64,000 nucleotides of DNA from Cupriavidus cauae (GTDB lineage: Bacteria; Pseudomonadota; Gammaproteobacteria; Burkholderiales; Burkholderiaceae). A program made the translations under genes and the position numbers. The stretch lies in the NCBI RefSeq assembly GCF_008632125.1, contig NZ_VWRN01000023.1, forward strand, positions 62,001 to 126,000, read 5' to 3'. This document shows positions 11,313 through 23,282 of the stretch, piece by piece; the first letter of the stretch is position 1, and every line of letters starts with the position of its first letter. The notes beneath the pieces are model-generated. The model was given only the letters and a program-made list of their open reading frames with translations. It made no database searches and was not told where the DNA came from.

Positions 11313-12038
11313 ATGCGACAAATCGTACTGGACACCGAAACCACGGGCCTGAACGCCGCCACCGGCGACCGGCTGATCGAAATCGGCTGCGTCGAGCTGG
11401 TCAACCGGCGGCTGACCGGACGCAACCTGCATTTCTATATCAACCCGGAGCGCGACATCGACGCCGGCGCGATTGCGGTGCACGGCCTGACGGTGGAATT
11501 CCTGGCGGACAAACCCAAGTTCGCCGAGGTCGTCCACGAGATCCGCGATTTCGTCCAGGACGCCGAGCTGATCATCCACAACGCCGCGTTCGACCTGGGC
11601 TTCCTCGACATGGAATTCCAGCGGCTAGGCCTGCCGCCGTTCCGCAAGCATGTCGGCAGCGTGATCGATACGCTGCTCGAAGCGCGCCAGATGTTCCCCG
11701 GCAAGCGCAACTCGCTCGACGCCCTGTGCGAACGCCTGGGCGTCAGCAACGCGCACCGCACGCTGCACGGCGCGCTGCTGGACGCGGAGCTGCTGGCCGA
11801 GGTCTACCTGGCGATGACGCGCGGCCAGAACTCGCTGGTGATCGACATGATGGACGCGAGCGCGGGCGCCGGCCCGGCCGCGGTCGCCACCGCCGACCTG
11901 TCGGCGCTGCGCCTGCCGGTGCTGGAGCCAAGCGAGGACGAACTCGCCGCGCACGCCGCGGTGCTCAAGGACCTCGACAAGGCCAGCGGCGGCAAGACGG
12001 TATGGCAGGAGGCGCCGCCGTTGGAAGAGGCGGCATGA
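11313..12038 (+). CDS. dnaQ: DNA polymerase III epsilon subunit (proofreading exonuclease)
   Basis: A 241-residue DEDDh 3'-5' exonuclease of the replicative polymerase core. ExoI is VLDTETTGLN (residues 5-14), ExoII is IIHNAAFDLGFLDMEF, and ExoIII is HRTLHGALLDAELLAEVY with its His and Asp. The C-terminal segment after the exonuclease domain, which in the family contacts the polymerase alpha subunit, is present, and the protein ends WQEAPPLEEAA. I chose the ATG at 11313 (MRQIVLDTETTG); an in-frame ATG at 11304 would add three residues. It is probably co-transcribed with rnhA. Confidence 0.95.
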   Translation: MRQIVLDTETTGLNAATGDRLIEIGCVELVNRRLTGRNLHFYINPERDIDAGAIAVHGLTVEFLADKPKFAEVVHEIRDFVQDAELIIHNAAFDLGFLDMEFQRLGLPPFRKHVGSVIDTLLEARQMFPGKRNSLDALCERLGVSNAHRTLHGALLDAELLAEVYLAMTRGQNSLVIDMMDASAGAGPAAVATADLSALRLPVLEPSEDELAAHAAVLKDLDKASGGKTVWQEAPPLEEAA

Positions 12039-12107
12039 CGCCCTGCCGCCACGGGCCGCAGGCAGGGTCGGAGGCAGCGCCGCAACGCAAAAAATTCGCC
12101 GAAGGGC

Positions 12108-12136
12108 TTTACAAGATACAAAGGTCCTGACATAAT
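12108..12136 (+). promoter_or_regulatory. Sigma-70-type promoter for tRNA-Val
   Basis: TTTACA (12108-12113) and CATAAT (12131-12136) are separated by exactly 17 bp, a near-consensus housekeeping promoter about 40 bp before the tRNA. Confidence 0.75.
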
Positions 12137-12177
12137 CTCGCTTTCTCTGCTGCACGGCAGTTCAAGCGCAGCGGCAG

Positions 12178-12252
12178 GGGTGGTTAGCTCAGCGGTAGAG
12201 CACTGCCTTCACACGGCAGGGGTCACAGGTTCAATCCCTGTACCACCCACCA
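12178..12252 (+). tRNA. tRNA-Val (anticodon CAC)
   Basis: A 75-nt cloverleaf. The acceptor arms GGGTGGT and ACCACCC pair fully, followed by discriminator A and an encoded CCA. The D-arm is TAGCTCAGCGGTAGAGCA. The anticodon stem CTGCC/GGCAG frames the loop TTCACAC, giving CAC. The T-arm is ACAGG-TTCAATC-CCTGT. It lies downstream of dnaQ, where E. coli has a tRNA-Asp. Confidence 0.97.
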
Positions 12253-12259
12253 GAACAGG

Positions 12260-12288
12260 AAAAGCCAGCCTTGCGCTGGCTTTTCTCA
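12260..12288 (+). terminator. Rho-independent terminator after tRNA-Val
   Basis: AAAAGCCAGC and GCTGGCTTTT form a perfect 10-bp stem with a 5-nt loop ending in a T-run, eight bases past the tRNA. The sequence from here to 12464 shows no gene. Confidence 0.92.
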
Positions 12289-12464
12289 TTTCCGGGGTCG
12301 GGGCGCACGATCCTGCGATTTCTGCCCCCCTTCTACCCTCTCCCCTGCAATCGGTCCGATGCCGCAATTTGCCATTGCGACCTGGACCCCGATCCTCACT
12401 TGACCGATGGGCCACGCAACGAAAGCCGTGGCACCGCGCGGTCCGCAGCGCCCAAATCGCCGGG

Positions 12465-13034
12465 TTACGGCACCCACCCCGGCAATTCCGCCGCCTGCCG
12501 TATCCAGTCGCCTACCTGCTTCTCGTCGATCTCGTCGGCTTCGTAAATGTCGAGATATCGGGTATTCGGGTCCTTCGATTCGCCGGGCGGCAGCGGGCGC
12601 AGCGACGATCCCTTGAAAAAGGCCACCTTCACGTATCGCGTGAAGCAATGGAAGCTGAGAAACCAGCCCTCCCCCTCCACGCCATAGAACGGCGAATTCC
12701 ATTTCACTGCCTTGCGCACGTCCGGCACGGTGCGCACGATCAGCGCGTCGAGTCGTCGCCCGAGGTCGCGCTTCCAGCCGGGCATGGCAGCGATGTAGGC
12801 CTGCACCGGGCCATCGCCGTCGCGCTTCGGGATTTGAGGATTGCCGCCCGACAGCAGGACCGGCTTTCCGTCGGGCGGCGATTTTGCTGTGGGTTTCCCG
12901 GCCGCCTTTGCTGCCGGTTTCGCGGCCGGCTTCGCCGCGGCCTTCGCCGTGGTCTTCACCGCGGCCGTCACCTCGGTCTTCACGTCGATTTTCTCCCCGG
13001 CCTTCCCCGCTTTCGTGGATGTCTTGTTTGCCAT
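12465..13034 (-). CDS. DUF1801 (YdhG-like) protein with histone-H1-like N-terminal tail
   Basis: A 189-residue protein in two parts. Residues 1 to about 65 are a Lys/Ala/Pro-rich tail with KPAAKPAAKAAGKP-type repeats, resembling histone H1-like bacterial proteins. From about residue 70 comes a DUF1801 domain: VQAYIAAMPGWKRDLGRRLD, then VRKAVKWNSPFYGVEGEGWF and YVKVAFFKGSSL. The fold is related to iron-chaperone/frataxin-like YdhG proteins, but the function is not established. The start at 13034 begins MANKTSTKAGKAGEK. It stands alone between the tRNA and a lipoprotein gene. The basic tail suggests DNA or other polyanion binding; that is inference. Confidence 0.8.
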   Translation of the reverse strand: MANKTSTKAGKAGEKIDVKTEVTAAVKTTAKAAAKPAAKPAAKAAGKPTAKSPPDGKPVLLSGGNPQIPKRDGDGPVQAYIAAMPGWKRDLGRRLDALIVRTVPDVRKAVKWNSPFYGVEGEGWFLSFHCFTRYVKVAFFKGSSLRPLPPGESKDPNTRYLDIYEADEIDEKQVGDWIRQAAELPGWVP

Positions 13035-13250
13035 CGTCTTCCCTCCCAGCGCGACGCGCGTCCGGCACTGAACCGGTCCGATCCTAGGTCAAACGTCTGC
13101 CCCCAACAACCCAGCGCCGCTCGAAGGTCCAGCGCCCCCCCCACCAATCGGGAATGGCGGCCACCGCGGCCTGCCTCTAAGATTGCCGCGCCCCGGTGCA
13201 ATGCCAGGGCGCCATCCCGATAAAAAACAAAGACACCCTTCGAGAAATCC

Positions 13251-13997
13251 ATGAACAAGACCCTGCTGATTGCCTCCCTGGCACTGGCGCTCGCCGCTTG
13301 CGGCGGTGGCGGCGGAGACGATGACGGCCCGGCTCCGCAGCCGGCCACCTCCCCTGCGGAAGGCCTGTACACGGGCAAGACTTCGGCGAACCAGGACATC
13401 GCCGGCCTCGTGCTCGACGATGGCACCTACTACATGATCTACACCTCGTTGGCGCCGGTATCGCTCGGCGTGGTCCAGGGCAAGCTGAATGCCGCCAATG
13501 GCAGCTTCATGTCAAACGACGGCAAGGATTTCAGCGTGTCGTCGCGCGGCATCTTCGACGTGGCGGTCAACGGCACCTACGCGACCAAGGGGAACCTGAA
13601 CGGCACCGTCCGCTATCCGGCAACGGGCCAGACCGCGACCTTTACCAGCACCTACGACAAGAACTACGAACTGACGCCGTCGCTGGCGACGCTGGCCGGC
13701 ACCTACACCGGTACGTCGGTGATTCCGGAGGGCGGCGAGTCGGCGACCATTACGGTGGCCGCTTCGGGCACGATCAGCGGCGCGGGCGCGTCCGGCTGCC
13801 GCATCGAAGGCGTGGCCAAGCCGCGCGCGCGTGGCAACGCCTACGACATCACCGTGACGTTCGGTCCGTCGCCGTGCGCCCGTCCGGGGCAGAAGATGAG
13901 CGGCGTCGCGTATTACAGCGCGGAAGACCGCGGCCTGATCGCCGCCGGCACGACTTCGGACCGGTCGGCGGGCGTGCTGTTTGTGGGTACGCGATAA
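13251..13997 (+). CDS. Putative lipoprotein of unknown function
   Basis: A 248-residue predicted lipoprotein. The signal peptide MNKTLLIASLALALAAC ends in a lipobox with Cys at residue 17, followed by a Gly/Asp linker (GGGGGDDDGP). The mature part is rich in Gly, Thr, Ser and Tyr and looks like two similar beta-rich halves, each starting with a GLYTGKT or GTYTGTS element (near residues 38 and 151). This pattern recalls small beta-barrel surface lipoproteins, but I do not recognise the family. No operon partner is near. Confidence 0.75.
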   Translation: MNKTLLIASLALALAACGGGGGDDDGPAPQPATSPAEGLYTGKTSANQDIAGLVLDDGTYYMIYTSLAPVSLGVVQGKLNAANGSFMSNDGKDFSVSSRGIFDVAVNGTYATKGNLNGTVRYPATGQTATFTSTYDKNYELTPSLATLAGTYTGTSVIPEGGESATITVAASGTISGAGASGCRIEGVAKPRARGNAYDITVTFGPSPCARPGQKMSGVAYYSAEDRGLIAAGTTSDRSAGVLFVGTR

Positions 13998-14317
13998 CGT
14001 GATGACACGCCATGCCGCCGCCATATGCCGTGGCGGCATGGCATACGCCGTGGGACGCAAGCCGTCCCAAATGGACGCCGTTAAACTTTGTGTCGCCGCT
14101 TTTTAAGTGTCCGCTCGGTTTTCCGATAGCCCGATTGCGACCGTACCGCCACACTGGCCACCGTTTCAGACCTCAACCAAGACGAGCGATCGTGACCAGA
14201 TCCGGCTATTTCCCTCCAGCGCTGATCCTGCGCGTCAATGCAAAGCTCCGAGACTCGTCGTATCGACCGAGTCCGGTTCCGCCAATACTCCTTCCCTACG
14301 TCAGGACGATCCGCGCC
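13998..14317. other. Intergenic stretch without a convincing gene
   Basis: About 320 bp after the lipoprotein stop, somewhat richer in A+T than its surroundings. A short inverted repeat of GCCGCCATATG/CGTGGCGGCAT type lies just after the stop and could act as a weak terminator. Frames here lack ribosome sites and family features. Confidence 0.5.
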
Positions 14318-14398
14318 ATGACGGAACACGATATCAATCGGAGCTTTGAACAGGCGCAAGCCATGGTCGACGAGGACACCAGCCGTGGCGGAAATTGA
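14318..14398 (+). CDS. Possible 26-residue ORF
   Basis: ATG at 14318 encodes a short acidic peptide beginning MTEHDINRSFEQAQAMVDED. Its last bases overlap a GTG-started frame at 14385. Composition and the overlap look gene-like, but length and the lack of a clear ribosome site make this doubtful. It may be a remnant of a larger gene. Confidence 0.25.
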   Translation: MTEHDINRSFEQAQAMVDEDTSRGGN

Positions 14399-14534
14399 CC
14401 CGAGAGCGCCAAGCCCGCGTGGGCAATACAGCTACGTGTTCGGCAAGCTGGTCGAAGATGGCAGCGACCTTGTCGGCATGGGACCGGGTAACCTGACCAA
14501 ACAACTGATAGAAAGACTGCTAGGGACTGGCTGA
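14385..14534 (+). CDS. Possible 49-residue ORF, perhaps a gene remnant
   Basis: A GTG-started frame overlapping the preceding ORF by 14 bp, encoding AEIDPRAPSPRGQYSYVFGK and ending RLLGTG. The first half reads like a folded-domain start, while the remainder is short, so it may be a truncated gene. I do not recognise it. Confidence 0.25.
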   Translation: MAEIDPRAPSPRGQYSYVFGKLVEDGSDLVGMGPGNLTKQLIERLLGTG

Positions 14535-14565
14535 GGCAAACCCGTCCGGGAGGCCCGCACTACCG

Positions 14566-15549
14566 TCAAACAGCTGCCGGTGATCCCACCCTGCCGGTCA
14601 CCTGATCGATCGCCCCGATCACCTCCGGCACGTCCGGCACCACGCCTTCATTGCCGATGGACACCGCCCGGCCGGGCTCCGAAATGCCGAAGTGCTCGCG
14701 CGACGTCGCGGTGAACAGCATCACCGACGGCTTGCCCAGTGCATGGGCGAGGTGGACGAAGCCGGTGTCGGTGCCGATCACCAGGTCCGCGGCGGCGACG
14801 CGCTGCGCGCATTCGGTGATCGTCATCTTCGGCAGTACCTCGGCGTCCGGGATGCCGCGCGCCAGCACTTCGGATTGCTCCTTTTCCGCCGGCGAGCCCC
14901 AGGGCAGTTGCACGCGGTACCCGCGGGCGGTCAGTTCGCGGCCGACCGCGATCCAGCGTTCGGGCGGCCATTTCTTGATCTCGAGCGAGGTCGCGTGGAA
15001 CAGCATCGCGCGCGGTACGCCGTCGGTATTGAGCGGCGCGGCCGGAGCCGGGATGCGCAGTTCGTAGTGTTCCTTCGGGTCGAGTTCGTAGCCAAGCGCC
15101 TTGGCGCAGACCAGGCGCATCTTGTGGCGGGCGGTGGCGTCGCCGTGCGGCGCGAAGATGTCGGTGTAGAACATCTCGGCGCGGGCTTCGCCCAGGTGTT
15201 TGGCGGCGTAGCCGAAGCGGCGGCGCGTGCGGGCCAACCAGCCGACGATGGCACTCTTGTAGACGCCATGCACGTCCAGCACCACGTCGTACTTTTCACG
15301 GCGCAGTTCGCGCACCGCGGCGAGGATCGCGCGCAGGTCCTTCCATTGCTTCGACTTCTTGTAGCCGCGCAGCGGGGGCGAAATCACGCGGTCGACGCCG
15401 ACCGTCCAGCGGGGAATATCGGCGCAGGAGGCGTCGGCGACCCAGTCGATCTTGGCCTCGGGATAGGCGTGCCGCAGATCCCAGATCAGCGGCAGCGTGT
15501 GTGCCATATCGCCGAGGGAGGTGATCTTGATAACCAGGATGCGCTTCAT
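14566..15549 (-). CDS. waaC: Lipopolysaccharide heptosyltransferase I
   Basis: A 327-residue GT9-family glycosyltransferase that adds the first L-glycero-D-manno-heptose to Kdo in the LPS inner core at the cytoplasmic membrane. It opens with MKRILVIKITSLGDMAHTLP, the GT9 N-terminal signature, and has DVVLDVHGVYKSAIVGWLAR, the donor-binding LPWGSPAEKEQS and the late VIGTDTGFVHLAHALGKP motif. Length fits WaaC (about 320). It is monocistronic here, with a repeat-filled spacer upstream. Regulation is not evident. Confidence 0.9.
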   Translation of the reverse strand: MKRILVIKITSLGDMAHTLPLIWDLRHAYPEAKIDWVADASCADIPRWTVGVDRVISPPLRGYKKSKQWKDLRAILAAVRELRREKYDVVLDVHGVYKSAIVGWLARTRRRFGYAAKHLGEARAEMFYTDIFAPHGDATARHKMRLVCAKALGYELDPKEHYELRIPAPAAPLNTDGVPRAMLFHATSLEIKKWPPERWIAVGRELTARGYRVQLPWGSPAEKEQSEVLARGIPDAEVLPKMTITECAQRVAAADLVIGTDTGFVHLAHALGKPSVMLFTATSREHFGISEPGRAVSIGNEGVVPDVPEVIGAIDQVTGRVGSPAAV

Positions 15550-15675
15550 GGGTGCAGGAACGGGCCTTCGCCGCGGGGCTGAGTTTTGCGAAGGCCGTAG
15601 TATGCACCAGAGGCTGGCGGGTCAACGTTTCGGGACGTAACGGGGAAATTGGACCTGGGGGAAGGCGAGCGGCTG

Positions 15676-15717
15676 CCCTCTCCCCCGGCCCCTCTCCCGC
15701 GGGCGGGAGAGGGGAGA
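15676..15717. repeat. GC-rich palindromic element
   Basis: CCCCTCTCCCGC followed by GGCGGGAGAGGGG forms a long stem, preceded by a second CCCTCTCCCCC copy. The same CCCTC/GAGGG theme recurs at 23241-23276. Such hairpins are commonly dispersed between genes in GC-rich proteobacteria and may terminate transcription. Confidence 0.65.
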
Positions 15718-15770
15718 ACGACATCGGCAAGACCGGGCCGAACCGGCCAGGCCAACCAGGTCAGGCCCAG

Positions 15771-15815
15771 CCCACCCAAGCCGAGCCCACCCAAGCCGAG
15801 CCCGCCCAAACCAGC
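15771..15815. repeat. 15-bp tandem repeat, three copies
   Basis: Two perfect copies of cccacccaagccgag and a third degenerate copy (cccgcccaaaccagc), downstream of glpV. Confidence 0.85.
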
Positions 15816-15899
15816 TAGCCCGGCCCGCCACCCAGGCAGCCAGACGAATCCGACGAGACAGTCCGGCCAGACGAGCCGAGGGGCCCGTCCGGCGCCATC

Positions 15900-17651
<1,752 letters not shown>

Positions 17652-17740
17652 CGATGTCTCCTCGAATGGTCCTTCCCGATAGCGTTGCGGGTCGCGGCCG
17701 GGGAAGGATTGAGCCGCGCTACCTGCGAATACCAACCAAA

Positions 17741-17767
17741 ATCACCCAAATCACCCAAATCACCCAA
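17741..17767. repeat. 9-bp tandem repeat, three copies
   Basis: Three perfect copies of atcacccaa, preceded and followed by degenerate ones, in the leader between glpU and glpV. Confidence 0.85.
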
Positions 17768-17835
17768 GCACCCAATGCACCTCTGAACCTCGGCAATACA
17801 AGCCGGACATCCGCCCGGAAAACCCGCCCGCGGGC

Positions 17836-18165
17836 TCACCCCTTGCGCATCACCAGCGCCAGCACCGCCATCGACACCACAAAGCTGATCCACACCGACG
17901 GCTCCTCCGGCAGCGAGAACCAGTTCATCATCGCCTCGCCGAGGCCCACCCATGCAAGGTTGATCCACGCCGCGCACATCAGGCCGATGAACAGCCGGTC
18001 GCCGCGCGTGGTGGCGATCGGTAGCCAGCCCTTGCGCAGGCGCGTCGGCGAGCGCAGCTCCCAGATCGTCATGCCGATCAGCATCAGCACCACGCAGACG
18101 AAGAACACCGCGACCGGCGTGGTCCACACCATCCAGCCGAACATGGCCGTCGTTTCCATCGCCAC
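17836..18165 (-). CDS. glpU: DUF2160 membrane protein of glycerol importer cluster
   Basis: A 109-residue integral membrane protein with about three hydrophobic segments: TTPVAVFFVCVVLMLIGMTI (near 15-35), FIGLMCAAWINLAWVGL (near 60-77) and SVWISFVVSMAVLALVM (near 90-107). This DUF2160 family occurs as the small fifth component in glpSTPQUV-type clusters; its molecular role is not known. It starts 6 bp after the glpQ stop, so it is almost surely co-transcribed. Confidence 0.87.
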   Translation of the reverse strand: MAMETTAMFGWMVWTTPVAVFFVCVVLMLIGMTIWELRSPTRLRKGWLPIATTRGDRLFIGLMCAAWINLAWVGLGEAMMNWFSLPEEPSVWISFVVSMAVLALVMRKG

Positions 18166-18171
18166 CCCCGC

Positions 18172-18985
18172 TCAGACGCGGCCCATCGCGAAGCCCTTCG
18201 CGATGTAGTGCCGCACGAACCAGATCACGATGCCGCCGGGCACGATGGTCAGCACGCCCGCCGCGGCCAGCACGCCCCAGTCCATGCCCGACGCGGACAC
18301 CGTGCGTGTCATCGTCGCCACGATCGGCTTGGCGTCGACCGAGGTCAGCGTGCGCGCCAGCAGCAGCTCGACCCAGCTGAACATGAAGCAGAAGAACGCC
18401 GCGACGCCGACGCCGGCCTTGATCAGCGGCAGGAAGATCGTCAGGAAGAAGCGCGGGAACGAATAGCCGTCGACATAGGCGGTCTCGTCGATCTCGCGCG
18501 GCACGCCGGACATGAAGCCCTCCAGGATCCACACCGCCAGCGGCACGTTGAACACCAGGTGCGCGAGCGCGACGCCAAGGTGCGTGTCCATCAGCCCGAC
18601 GCTGGTATAGAGCTGGAAGAACGGCAGCAGGAACACCGCCGGCGGCGTCATCCGGTTGGTCAGCAGCCAGAAGAACACGTGCTTGTCGCCGATGAACTGG
18701 TAGCGCGAGAACGCATACGCGGCGGGCAGCGCCACGGTGACCGAAATCACGGTGTTCAGCGCGACATAGATCAGCGAGTTGATATAACCCGAGTACCAGG
18801 ACGAATCGGTGAAGATGGTGCGGTAGTGCTCCAGCGTGAACTGCGCCGGCCACAGCGACAGCGTCGACAGGATCTCGTCGTTGGTCTTGAACGACATGTT
18901 GAGCATCCAGTAGATCGGCAGGATCGCAAAGAGCAGATAGACCAGCAGGAAGGCGGCGCGCCACCAGCCGCCGCGCGAGGCCGGG

Positions 18986-18993
<8 letters not shown>
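18172..18993 (-). CDS. glpQ: Glycerol ABC transporter permease GlpQ
   Basis: A 273-residue MalG-type inner-membrane permease. Hydrophobic segments start at AAFLLVYLLFAILPIYWML, and the EAA-loop that docks the ATPase reads EIDETAYVDGYSFPRFFLT near residue 175. It would form the channel with GlpP. Its start overlaps the glpP stop by 8 bp, indicating coupled translation. Confidence 0.9.
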
Positions 18994-19863
<870 letters not shown>

Positions 19864-19867
<4 letters not shown>

Positions 19868-21030
19868 CGGACCAGCTCCTCGTCGACGTAATAGCAGGTA
19901 TGGCGGTGGAAGACCGAGAACCACGCGGTCTCCCCGGGCCGCAGCGCGGCGGCCTCGTCGCCGAGCCGGGCGCGCAGCAGCGGGGAACCATCGGCGCCAA
20001 CGATGCCATTGGCGCCAACGATGCCATCGGTTCCCTCGACGCCTGCGCCGCCAGCGTGGTCCTGCAGCCGCGCGGCCGCGATCCAGTAGGTGCCGATGTC
20101 CTGCGCGCGCTCGATCACCGCGGGCACCGCCTGTTCGTCGTCGGGCCGGGCGAGGCGCAGGTATTCGGGCCGCACGCCGATCTTGAACGCGCCGGCCGCC
20201 TGCAGCCGCTGCGCGATGGCCTCGTCCGCCGGCGGCGCATAGCGTCGTCCGGCCAGTTCGATCCAGCCGTCGCGCCAGCGCGCCGGCAGGAAGTTCATGC
20301 CGGGGGAGCCGATGAAATGCCCCACGAACGTATGCGCGGGCCGCTCGAACAGCGCGTCCGCGGTGCCGACCTGCACCGCCTTGCCGCGCGACATCACCAC
20401 CACCTGGTCGGCGAAGGTCAGCGCCTCGGTCTGGTCGTGCGTGACGTAGATCAGCGTCAGATGGAATTCGCGGTGGATCTGCTTGAGCTTGCGCCGCAGC
20501 TGCCATTTGAGGTGCGGGTCGATCACCGTCAACGGCTCGTCGAACAGGATTGCGGCGACATCGTGCCGCACCAGCCCGCGCCCCAGCGAGATCTTCTGCT
20601 TGGCATCGGCCGACAGCCCGCTGGCCTGGCGGTCGAGCACGGCCGACAGGTCCAGCATCTCGGCCACCTGCCCCACCCGCTCGCGCACCTGGGCCGCCGG
20701 CACGCCGCGGTTGCGCAGCGGGAAGGCCAGGTTCTGCCCGACGGTCATGGTGTCGTAGATCACCGGGAACTGGAACACCTGCGCGATATTGCGCGCCTGC
20801 GGCGAGTCGCCGGTGACGTCGCGCCCGTCGAACGACACGGTGCCCTGCGACGGCCGCAGCAGCCCCGAGATGCAATTCAGCAGCGTGGTCTTGCCGCAGC
20901 CCGACGGCCCGAGCAACGCATAGGCGCCGCCGTCGTCGAAGGTAAAGCGCAGCGGCAACAGCGCATAGTCCTCGTCGCTGCGCGGATTGGGCCCGTAGGC
21001 GTGGGCCAGGTCCAGGTCGATGCGGGCCAT
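19864..21030 (-). CDS. glpT: Glycerol ABC transporter ATP-binding protein GlpT
   Basis: A 388-residue ABC ATPase. Walker A is LLGPSGCGKTT near residue 47; the signature region reads LSADAKQKISLGRGLV, a divergent LSGGQ; Walker B is AAILFDEPLTVID; the switch His is in YVTHDQTEAL. A C-terminal TOBE-like regulatory domain follows. It contains an in-frame low-complexity insertion near the end, with repeats of GIVGANGIVGADG, encoded by a 12-bp-type DNA repeat at about 19996-20040. The start at 21030 is 5 bp after glpS. The name follows the rhizobial glpSTPQUV nomenclature and is not the E. coli GlpT antiporter. Confidence 0.9.
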
Positions 21031-21034
21031 GGCC

Positions 21035-22246
<1,212 letters not shown>

Positions 22247-22388
22247 CCGGTCTCCGTCAGGGTTCTGCTGCCCGGCGCGCGGCATCGTTCGGCCCGAAGG
22301 AAGGTCGCGGGATCAGCGGACACAGAACGGGACGCAAAAGGGAACACCGGCGCGCATCGATTGCTTGCTTGCTCGTTTTAGTAAAGAA

Positions 22389-22447
22389 GCGAACAAAAAA
22401 CAATAGTGCAATGCGTCATTTGTTTTCGTTTTTGTTTGAACTAGAAT
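22389..22447. promoter_or_regulatory. Divergent glpS/glpR control region with candidate GlpR sites
   Basis: An AT-rich island holds GCGAACAAAAAACAA (22389-22403) and, inverted, TTTGTTTTCGTTTTTG (22419-22434) running into TTTGAA. TTCG-core words in inverted array are what DeoR/GlpR-type repressors bind. TAGAAT (22442-22447) looks like a -10 box only 7 bp before the glpR ATG, which lacks a ribosome site, so the glpR message may be leaderless. Confidence 0.55.
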
Positions 22448-22453
22448 CCCGGC

Positions 22454-23221
22454 ATGACGCTCAATCCCCGCCAGACCGCTCTTCTGGAAGAAGTCCGCAG
22501 CCAGGGTTTCGCCTCCATCGAAGAGCTAGCACGCAAGTTCGGCGTGACCCTGCAAACGGTCCGGCGCGACGTCAATCTGCTGGCGGAGAACGGCATGCTG
22601 GCGCGCTTTCACGGCGGCGTGCGGATGGATGGCTCGACCACCGAGAACATCGCCTATCGCCAGCGCCAGTTGCTCAATGCCGAAGGCAAGGCGCGCATTG
22701 CGCGCGCGGTGGCCGCCGCGGTGCCCGAGGGCTGTTCGCTGATCCTGAACATCGGCACCACGGTCGAGGAGATCGCCCGCGCGCTGGTGCATCACCGCGG
22801 CCTGCGCGTGATCACCAACAACCTGCACGTCGCCAATATCCTGGCCGACAACCAGGACTGCGAGGTCATCGTCGCGGGCGGCGTGCTGCGTTCGCGCGAC
22901 CGCGGCATCGTCGGCGAGGCCACGGTCGAGTTCATCGGCCAGTTCAAGGTCGATATCGGGCTGATCGGCATCTCGGGGATCGAGGCCGACGGCACGCTGC
23001 GCGATTTCGATTTCCGCGAGGTCAAGGTCGCGCGCACGATCATCGAGCATTCGCGCGAGGTCTGGCTGGCCGCGGACGCCAGCAAATTCAACCGGCAGGC
23101 GATGGTCGAGCTGGCGCACCTGTCGCAGATCGACCGGCTCTTCACCGACGAGCCCTTGCGGGCGCCGTTCGAGCAGATCGTTGCGGACAGCGGGGTGAAG
23201 TGTGTGGTGGCGGCGGAATAA
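22454..23221 (+). CDS. glpR: Glycerol-3-phosphate regulon repressor (DeoR family)
   Basis: A 255-residue DeoR-family repressor. The helix-turn-helix is at residues 18-45 (ASIEELARKFGVTLQTVRRD), followed by the DeoR sensor domain with LNIGTTVEEIARAL (phosphosugar-binding loop), GGVLRSRDRGIVG and WLAADASKFNRQAM. Homologues are released from DNA by glycerol 3-phosphate. Its divergent position from glpS and nearness to glpK and glpD point to control of this glycerol locus. The ATG at 22454 has no Shine-Dalgarno and a -10-like TAGAAT sits 7 bp upstream. Sure of family, fairly sure of regulon. Confidence 0.92.
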   Translation: MTLNPRQTALLEEVRSQGFASIEELARKFGVTLQTVRRDVNLLAENGMLARFHGGVRMDGSTTENIAYRQRQLLNAEGKARIARAVAAAVPEGCSLILNIGTTVEEIARALVHHRGLRVITNNLHVANILADNQDCEVIVAGGVLRSRDRGIVGEATVEFIGQFKVDIGLIGISGIEADGTLRDFDFREVKVARTIIEHSREVWLAADASKFNRQAMVELAHLSQIDRLFTDEPLRAPFEQIVADSGVKCVVAAE

Positions 23222-23240
23222 GGCCGGAGCCCGGCCTGCG

Positions 23241-23276
23241 CCCTGCCCCTCTTCCGCTCGGGGGAGAGGGGCAGGG
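23241..23276. terminator. Hairpin between convergent glpR and purU
   Basis: CCCTGCCCCTCTTCC pairs with GGGGAGAGGGGCAGGG around a short loop. It has no T-run, but its place between two converging stops suits bidirectional termination. It resembles the 15676-15717 element. Confidence 0.6.
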
Positions 23277-23282
23277 CCGTGC

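Larger units (their letters stand above)
15550..15899. other. Gene-free spacer with hairpin and tandem repeats
   Basis: The 350 bp between the waaC start and the glpV stop hold a GC-rich hairpin (15676-15717), a 15-bp tandem repeat (15771-15815) and degenerate gcccagcc/gccaggcc-type words. No coding frame with family features was seen; the open frames are proline- or arginine-rich artefacts. Confidence 0.7.

Noticed and set aside
13998-14317. Coding gene in the gap after the lipoprotein
   Set aside because: Open frames have no ribosome site, no composition like neighbours and no recognisable motif.
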